Part shown: positions 20,790 to 24,012 of the stretch, piece after piece
Layout of the letters: each line of letters begins with the position of its first letter
Position numbering within the stretch: position 1 is the first letter of the stretch
Virus record (IMG/VR): IMGVR_UViG_3300036845_000859
Span: 1-24,012 of that record
Direction: 5' to 3' (one strand)
Origin: a virus
Length of the DNA stretch: 24,012 nt
Notes under the pieces: model-generated
The model's input: the letters and a program-made list of their open reading frames with translations, nothing else
What the model was told of the DNA's origin: nothing
Databases searched by the model: none
Made by a program: the position numbers and the translations under genes

Positions 20790-21247
20790 GCTACAAGGTC
20801 GTCGGGTGGATTCTCGCCTTCCTCGCCTGGTCCGGCTTTTGCTACTGGCAGGGCGGTCAGGGCACGCGCCTCGAGGTGGCAACGAAACAAGAGACGATCG
20901 ACGCCAAACTCGAGACGAAGCGGGCGAACGATGAAACGATAGTGCAAAAAGAAGGAACGACCTATGCCGCGGCCACCTCTGCTCCGATCCCTGACGCTGT
21001 CGCTCCTGTTGTCAGCGTGTGCTACTACCGCACAGCCCCCGCCGTGCCAGGCGCCCACCCCGCCGGATCCGGCGCTCATGATCCAGCCCCCGTACCAAAC
21101 GCGGGTGGAGGGGATCCTTATCTGCCTGCTCCCACCATCGTCCGATGGAACACCAAACCCCTTGTGCGAATCGGACGCGACGCCGACGCCCAAGTAGCGG
21201 GCCTGCAGGACTACATCAACCGGGTGTGCCTGGCGAAGGCGCCTTGA
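20786..21247 (+). CDS. Rz: Inner-membrane spanin subunit, Rz-like
   Basis: The start is ATG 20786, overlapping the previous gene by four bases; product 153 residues. An N-terminal membrane helix (VVGWILAFLAWSGFCYW, about 5-21) precedes a periplasmic helical segment (RLEVATKQETIDAKLETKRANDE, about 28-50) and a Pro/Ala/Gly-rich region. The C-terminal end IGRDADAQVAGLQDYINRVC is typical, from memory, of Rz-like proteins of beta/gammaproteobacterial phages. It would bridge to the outer-membrane lipoprotein Rz1 and disrupt the outer membrane at lysis. The 77-aa Rz1-like frame (20964-21197) lies inside it, the characteristic nested arrangement. Confidence 0.78.
   Translation: MSYKVVGWILAFLAWSGFCYWQGGQGTRLEVATKQETIDAKLETKRANDETIVQKEGTTYAAATSAPIPDAVAPVVSVCYYRTAPAVPGAHPAGSGAHDPAPVPNAGGGDPYLPAPTIVRWNTKPLVRIGRDADAQVAGLQDYINRVCLAKAP
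20964..21197 (+). CDS. Rz1: Outer-membrane spanin lipoprotein, Rz1-like (nested in Rz)
   Basis: This 77-residue frame is embedded in the +1 frame of the Rz gene, with a GAAGGA site (20951-20956) eight bases before ATG 20964. It begins with a positively charged signal sequence (MPRPPLLRSLTLSLLLSAC) carrying a lipobox (LSAC, Cys19), so it would be lipidated and transported to the outer membrane. The mature part is Pro-rich (PPPCQAPTPPDP) with little charge, as in Rz1 proteins. The nested position is strong support. Confidence 0.82.
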   Translation: MPRPPLLRSLTLSLLLSACATTAQPPPCQAPTPPDPALMIQPPYQTRVEGILICLLPPSSDGTPNPLCESDATPTPK

Positions 21248-21380
21248 GCGGCAAGAGCCGCTGCTGGAAATTGTGACGCCGTAGGAAGTCCTCGAGGCAC
21301 GGCCCGCCGCACCAGTGCACGCCGTGCTCCACGAGTTTGCCGGGCAGAAAGCGCCCGCACGATCGGCAATGGCCGGTCAC
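21216..21380 (-). CDS. Small zinc-ribbon-like protein (54 aa)
   Basis: Not obvious because it is short and begins with GTG 21380-21378. Translation of the minus strand gives VTGHCRSCGRFLPGKLVEHG, then VHWCGGPCLEDFLRRHNFQQRL, with a stop at 21218-21216. The two cysteine pairs CRSC (residues 5-8) and CGGPC (24-28) form a plausible zinc-binding knuckle, and the rest is helical and basic. It overlaps the 3' end of Rz by 32 bases on the opposite strand. The Cys spacing and protein-like composition make a real gene likely, but the start is uncertain and no ribosome binding site is clear. Possible DNA-binding or host-inhibition peptide. Confidence 0.55.
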   Translation of the reverse strand: MTGHCRSCGRFLPGKLVEHGVHWCGGPCLEDFLRRHNFQQRLLPLKAPSPGTPG

Positions 21381-21501
21381 GGATATCGAAGCGCGGGGCC
21401 CCGTCGAGCCCCGCCTCCGCCCGGTGTTATTCCGCTGTCACCGTGGCCGTCGCCACGATCGGAGGGGGATTGTTCCAACCGGGTACCCCCAGGAACCATG
21501 A
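21381..21501. other. Short gap between the 58-aa and 54-aa genes with a GC hairpin and a possible broken mini-ORF
   Basis: This 121-base gap holds GCGGGGC (21393-21399) and GCCCCGC (21408-21414), a 7-bp perfect stem with an 8-base loop, but no T-run on either side, so it is a weak bidirectional terminator at the convergence of the late and early operons. On the minus strand a frame without a start, reading WNNPPPIVATATVTAE and ending at TAA 21427-21429, is protein-like. It would become a 24-residue peptide starting MIMVPG if one G of the GGGGG run at 21484-21488 were skipped. Confidence 0.3.
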
Positions 21502-21678
21502 TCATCTGGCCTTCTCGGCCTGAAAGTGATCCAGCATCGCGCGCCGGCGCCGCTCATCGGCCTCCTCGAGCAGCCGCTCGAGCTCCCGCACGGTGACGTA
21601 CATCTCGTCGCGGGTGGTGCCGTTCGTGCGGCGCATGCCGCTCGAGGTCCACACCCAGCACTCGGCGTCAACCTCCAC
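21502..21678 (-). CDS. Unknown 58-aa helical protein downstream of csrA
   Basis: Minus-strand frame from GTG 21678-21676 to TGA 21504-21502, overlapping the csrA stop by a few bases. The product [20 protein letters not shown], then [38 protein letters not shown], is helical and charged; residues about 30-50 are strongly amphipathic. An AAGAAGG stretch lies upstream at a suitable distance within csrA. It looks translated with csrA. The composition (a coiled-coil-like second half) suggests a small regulator or partner. Function unknown. Confidence 0.55.
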   Translation of the reverse strand: MEVDAECWVWTSSGMRRTNGTTRDEMYVTVRELERLLEEADERRRRAMLDHFQAEKAR

Positions 21679-21853
21679 CGGCGGCCTTCTTCTCGGCCGC
21701 GATGCGCTCGGCCACCTCTTCGCGATGCACGGCGACCGACGCCGGCGCCGAGATTCCGATGCGCACCTGGTTGCCCTTGACCCCCATGACGGTGACCTTC
21801 ACGTCCTCGCCGATGAAGACCGTCTCACCCACTCGCCTTGTTAGAAGCAGCAT
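21668..21853 (-). CDS. csrA: CsrA/RsmA-type carbon storage regulator
   Basis: The 61-residue protein matches CsrA along its whole length: [20 protein letters not shown], then [20 protein letters not shown], then [18 protein letters not shown]4, R6, R7, G9, and the RNA-binding VHREE with R44 are all present, so an active dimer is expected. CsrA binds GGA motifs in mRNA leaders and usually blocks or promotes translation and stability. The start at 21853-21851 has an AGGAGG site (complement of 21861-21866) seven bases upstream, itself including GGA in an ACAGGAGG context like the CsrA consensus. It is phage-borne, and its start lies within the 3' end of the zinc-finger-like gene. The family call is very secure; targets are unknown. 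Confidence 0.95.
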   Translation of the reverse strand: MLLLTRRVGETVFIGEDVKVTVMGVKGNQVRIGISAPASVAVHREEVAERIAAEKKAAGGG

Positions 21854-22061
21854 CGCCCAACCTCCTGTTCAGTTCATCCAGCGCCTCGCGGCGCCGGTTC
21901 CCATATTGCTCCGGATATTCGATCCGGCTGCCCCACGCCGTCTGCATCGTGGCCGCCATGCGCCAGCCGAGCAGCGCCCGGTGTTGGCTGCAGCACCACT
22001 GCGAATACTCCACCCACTTCGGGCACTCGGGCACCCCGCACCGATGGCGGCGGACCTTCAC
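21825..22061 (-). CDS. Zinc-finger-like 78-aa protein
   Basis: Start is set at GTG 22061-22059, overlapping the upstream TGA (GTGA), giving 78 residues; the ATG at 22091 would put extra residues inside the preceding gene. C8, C13, C23/C24 and H27 ([20 protein letters not shown], then SQHRALL) form a plausible zinc finger. A helical, basic C-terminal half ([18 protein letters not shown]) follows. It overlaps csrA by 29 bases. Likely DNA- or RNA-binding given the Cys/His set and basic tail, but no named family is recognised. Confidence 0.65.
   Translation of the reverse strand: MKVRRHRCGVPECPKWVEYSQWCCSQHRALLGWRMAATMQTAWGSRIEYPEQYGNRRREALDELNRRLGDAASNKASG
21858..21870 (-). promoter_or_regulatory. 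Strong csrA ribosome binding site that resembles a CsrA-binding site
   Basis: Reading the minus strand from 21870, GAACAGGAGGTTG precedes csrA with a seven-base gap between AGGAGG and ATG. ACAGGAGG partly fits the CsrA target pattern with its essential GGA, and lies exactly where bound CsrA would block ribosomes. Autoregulation of csrA is therefore plausible. Inferred from motif similarity only. Confidence 0.45.
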
Positions 22062-22915
22062 TCCCGCGGTTCTACGAGATCGCGGATCCACGCGAGCGCC
22101 GCGTCCACCTGCTCGAAGGGCATCTCCTCGAGGCGCCCCAGCTCGAACTGCGCCAGGAAGTGGGTCTCAGGGATCCCGGACTCATCCAGCTTGCGCTTGA
22201 GGAGCCCCATCAGCGCCGCGGTCGCCGGCCGGGTCTCCTTCCTGGCCGACTTATCCACAGGCGGCGTGGCCGCCGGGGAGGGCGCAGGGGCGGAGCGGTT
22301 CTCGGGCGCTGTCTTGGTAGGGGGTGGGGGGTCCTTGGGCGGCGCCGGCTGTCGCTTAAAGGCCCCGGAGGCCGCGAGCGCCGTGAGGCACAGGTCCGCC
22401 TGCGCGCGCTTCTTCGCCATTTTGAGCACGGTGCCGGCCAGGTCCTCGGGGTTCGTGCGCACCTGGCGCGTCATGTAGGGGTTCCCGCCCTTGCCGTGGC
22501 GCCACTTCTCGCGCCGGCGGTTCTCGGGCGTCTGGTCCCACTCCTCCTTGCACACGACCTCGCGCCACTTGTACTTCTCCTCGTTCGTGGAGCAGCGGCC
22601 GATCCCCTCGCCGATGAAGCCGCCCGAGCCCATGTGCGTGCCGCGCACGTGCACCGTGTAGCGCACGAAGTCCGGACCCGTGCTCTCCTCGATGCGCGGC
22701 TCGATCGCGATTTGGAAGGCCGAGAGCAGAAGCTCGGTGCCCTCCTTGAGCAGCGTGCGGTTCTGGGTGCCGGGGATCACCCCGTAGTGCACCCCCTCGA
22801 CCATCATGGAGGCGATGACCTCCTGCACGTGCTGGGCGCGCTCCTTGAGCAGCACCACGGAGACCGGCTTGTCGGACTGGGGCACGATCGCCACCACGCG
22901 CGATTCGGAGCTCAT
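22058..22915 (-). CDS. Candidate phage recombination (single-strand annealing-type) protein
   Basis: The 285-residue protein starts at ATG 22915-22913. Residues about 15-187 form a conserved phage-type core (EVIASMMVEGVHYGVIPGTQ, TLLKEGTELLLSAF, IGEGIGRCSTNEEKYKWRE, NPEDLAGTVLKMAKKRAQAD). A Pro/Ala/Lys-rich linker (188-230) and a helical C-terminal domain (231-285) follow. A globular core, flexible linker and helical tail is the layout common to ERF/RecT/Rad52-type annealing proteins, and this protein pattern is commonly seen in phage replication and recombination regions. I recognise the family by memory only and it is often annotated as hypothetical, so the function is a hypothesis. It is the largest gene of the minus-strand block and starts ATGA-overlapped with the previous gene. 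Confidence 0.5.
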   Translation of the reverse strand: MSSESRVVAIVPQSDKPVSVVLLKERAQHVQEVIASMMVEGVHYGVIPGTQNRTLLKEGTELLLSAFQIAIEPRIEESTGPDFVRYTVHVRGTHMGSGGFIGEGIGRCSTNEEKYKWREVVCKEEWDQTPENRRREKWRHGKGGNPYMTRQVRTNPEDLAGTVLKMAKKRAQADLCLTALAASGAFKRQPAPPKDPPPPTKTAPENRSAPAPSPAATPPVDKSARKETRPATAALMGLLKRKLDESGIPETHFLAQFELGRLEEMPFEQVDAALAWIRDLVEPRE

Positions 22916-23106
22916 TCCGCTTGCCTCTTGAGGAAGGCGGGCACGTGCTCGGGGTCAACTTCGCGCCGCGCCTGCATGAGGGGGGTGAGGAAGCCGTCCC
23001 GATCGGTGGTCCAGTCGATCGTGACGAACATCCCGTGGGTCCGGCACCACTCGGCGATCTGTTGGGCGGTCATGCCGCGGTGGAGCGTGATGTTATCCGG
23101 CGGCAC
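22912..23106 (-). CDS. Unknown 64-aa protein
   Basis: The start is best placed at GTG 23106-23104 (VPPDNITLHRGMTAQQIAEW). The 95-residue frame from 23199 would mostly lie in the preceding gene. The product has 64 residues, a mixed sequence with TAQQIAEWCRTHGMF and a basic tail ending PAFLKRQAE, and no motif. It overlaps the 23093 stop of the upstream gene by 14 bases and its own stop overlaps the next ATG (ATGA). An internal ATG at residue 12 (MTAQQIAEW) is an alternative start. Function unknown. Confidence 0.5.
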   Translation of the reverse strand: MPPDNITLHRGMTAQQIAEWCRTHGMFVTIDWTTDRDGFLTPLMQARREVDPEHVPAFLKRQAE

Positions 23107-23314
23107 GGCTGACCACTCCCAAGAACGCCCAAAGGCCGAGGGCCACGATCCAGTGCCCCGTGGCGAAGAACGCCACGATGGCAAGGACCAGGAGCGCAAG
23201 GACCGTCACTGCGGGGTCCGCTTCAAGGAGCGGCGCAAATTCCGCGACACCTTGCGCTCGAGGCGGCGTGCGCGGTATGAGGGGGAGCGGACGCGGCGGC
23301 GGCTCATGCGACAC
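23093..23314 (-). CDS. Small two-TM membrane protein (73 aa)
   Basis: The start is GTG 23314-23312, overlapping the upstream stop by 11 bases. The N-terminal 30 residues are Pro/Arg-rich and soluble; two hydrophobic helices follow (about 37-51, VTVLALLVLAIVAFF, and 54-69, HWIVALGLWAFLGVV), with a short loop between. It is a membrane protein in an early-type operon, perhaps involved in host takeover or superinfection exclusion, though that is conjecture. No family recognised. Confidence 0.55.
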   Translation of the reverse strand: MSHEPPPRPLPLIPRTPPRAQGVAEFAPLLEADPAVTVLALLVLAIVAFFATGHWIVALGLWAFLGVVSRAAG

Positions 23315-23684
23315 TCCCGTCTTCGATGCGCGCGTAGATGGCGCTGATCACGTCATCGAAGTTCTTGTCGGCGCAGTGGTAGTCGCTGATGACATCCGCG
23401 CCGTTTCCGAGGATCAGCAGCACGCCGCGGTTGCCCCAGGAGTGCTTGCCCTTGTGGGTGAAATGCAGCGTGCATTCGTCCACGCTGTAGATCGCCTCGA
23501 GCGCGGCCGTCTCGTCCATGCCGGGCGCGTGATCGGGCACGAAGGCGGGCGGCATGTAGGACTTGCCGCCGCCCATCTGGTACACCTCGCCGTCCCACAC
23601 GGCGGCGACCTGGTAGCCAGCGGCGGCCATGGCAACGATGAGCGCCTTGATGATCGCGCGCTCTGCGATTTGCTCGGTGTTCAA
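23304..23684 (-). CDS. Unknown 126-aa phage protein
   Basis: The frame begins at TTG 23684-23682, which overlaps the upstream TGA (TTGA); an internal ATG at residue 19 (MAAAGYQV) is an alternative. The product has 126 residues with a mixed alpha/beta composition, and motifs AIYSVDECTLHFTH and HSWGNRGVLLILGNGADVISDYHC that recur, from memory, in hypothetical phage proteins. No catalytic motif can be assigned. It lies in a tightly packed minus-strand operon. Confidence 0.6.
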   Translation of the reverse strand: MNTEQIAERAIIKALIVAMAAAGYQVAAVWDGEVYQMGGGKSYMPPAFVPDHAPGMDETAALEAIYSVDECTLHFTHKGKHSWGNRGVLLILGNGADVISDYHCADKNFDDVISAIYARIEDGSVA

Positions 23685-24012
23685 GGTATGTGCTCGACAG
23701 TGACGGCGCCCTCGGCGACCTTGGTTCGGTGCGAGCTCGAGCGCTCGGCCTTCCAGCCTTTCGACTCGGCGAGCGCTTGGAAGTTGACGCTGACATCGAA
23801 GTGGATCGGATCGCCGTTGCGGTGGAGCACGACGCGCTTGCAGGAACCTGCACCCGGGGAGTGCAGATTCACCGCCCGCAAGAGCTCCATCCCCGGGTAG
23901 TGGGGGATGTTGCTGATGATGAGCTCCGCCTTGGCGGGGTTATCGACGGCCGAGCGGATCGCGCCGGCGATGTTGACCGTGAGCAGCGCGATCGCGGCGT
24001 CAAAGTCGGCTT
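23681..24012 (-). CDS. Unknown protein, C-terminal part (truncated by window edge)
   Basis: The minus-strand frame is open from the window edge to TGA at 23683-23681, giving at least 109 residues. The visible part includes ADFDAAIALLTVNIAGAIRS, then AKAELIISNIPHYPGMELL and KRVVLHRNGDPIHFDVSVNF, so the ATG at 23890 is only an internal methionine and not the start. Mixed alpha/beta composition; no domain recognised. It is the first visible gene of the early-type block. Confidence 0.55.
   Translation of the reverse strand, partial: ADFDAAIALLTVNIAGAIRSAVDNPAKAELIISNIPHYPGMELLRAVNLHSPGAGSCKRVVLHRNGDPIHFDVSVNFQALAESKGWKAERSSSHRTKVAEGAVTVEHIP

Noticed and set aside
21393-21414. GC stem as the main terminator for the late operon
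   Set aside because: The stem is real but has no T-run on either strand, so it is described only as part of the gap and not as a confident terminator.
21315-21596. Plus-strand 93-aa ORF after Rz and minus-strand 77-aa ORF at 21438-21671
   Set aside because: Both are Arg/Pro/Ser/Ala-rich shadows. Better minus-strand frames (54 aa and 58 aa) explain the region.
1-24012. tRNA genes, CRISPR arrays, insertion sequences, integrase and attachment sites
   Set aside because: No tRNA-like cloverleaf, no regularly spaced repeats, no transposase and no integrase were seen by eye. A scan with dedicated tools could still find a weak tRNA.

Overview
The window is the late (virion assembly plus lysis) half of a tailed phage or prophage genome, followed by a convergent block of small early-type genes. 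GC content is high (mid-60s percent by eye), strand-specific ORFs are tightly packed, starts are often GTG or overlap the previous stop, and almost every plus-strand gene matches a short-tailed (podovirus) virion or lysis role. The order scaffold, coat, head-completion (P22 gp4-like), tail hub (P22 gp10-like), three ejection-type proteins, tail fibre and tailspike, lysis follows the P22-like plan. The coat protein looks closer to the BPP-1/Bcep22 type than to P22 gp5. The likely host is a high-GC proteobacterium. The phage-borne CsrA copy is of the beta/gammaproteobacterial type. No integrase, terminase, portal or polymerase lies inside the window.

Layout: 1-3669 (+) holds a scaffold C-terminus, the major capsid protein, a probable decoration protein and four small unknowns, with three strong hairpins between them. 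3745-5520 (+) is a methyltransferase/GT9 glycosyltransferase fusion. 5524-8317 (+) holds the connector gp4-like protein, the gp10-like hub and a small tail-associated protein. 8314-9123 (+) is a cupin-SET domain protein. 9120-13773 (+) holds three ejection-type proteins. 13770-15095 (+) is a PurD-like ATP-grasp enzyme. 15096-15527 (-) is an HNH endonuclease lying backwards in the operon. 15542-19172 (+) holds a tail fibre adaptor and a beta-helix tailspike. 19184-21247 (+) is a lysis cassette with small membrane proteins, a GH24-like muramidase, a cysteine-rich protein and a nested Rz/Rz1 spanin pair. 21216-24012 (-) is an opposing operon, in its own reading order: a partial unknown gene, an unknown 126-aa protein, a two-TM protein, a 64-aa unknown, a candidate single-strand-annealing-type protein, a zinc-finger-like protein, CsrA, a 58-aa helical protein and a zinc-ribbon-like 54-aa protein.

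The most notable feature is a set of three predicted tailoring enzymes inserted between virion genes: methyltransferase-GT9, cupin-SET and PurD-like ATP-grasp. Two of them are translationally coupled to structural genes by 4-nt start/stop overlaps. This suggests enzymes made in step with the virion, possibly to modify virion or host proteins or sugars. That idea is inference, because no substrate can be read from the sequence. The phage-encoded CsrA, with a GGA-bearing ribosome binding site of its own, is the clearest candidate regulator.
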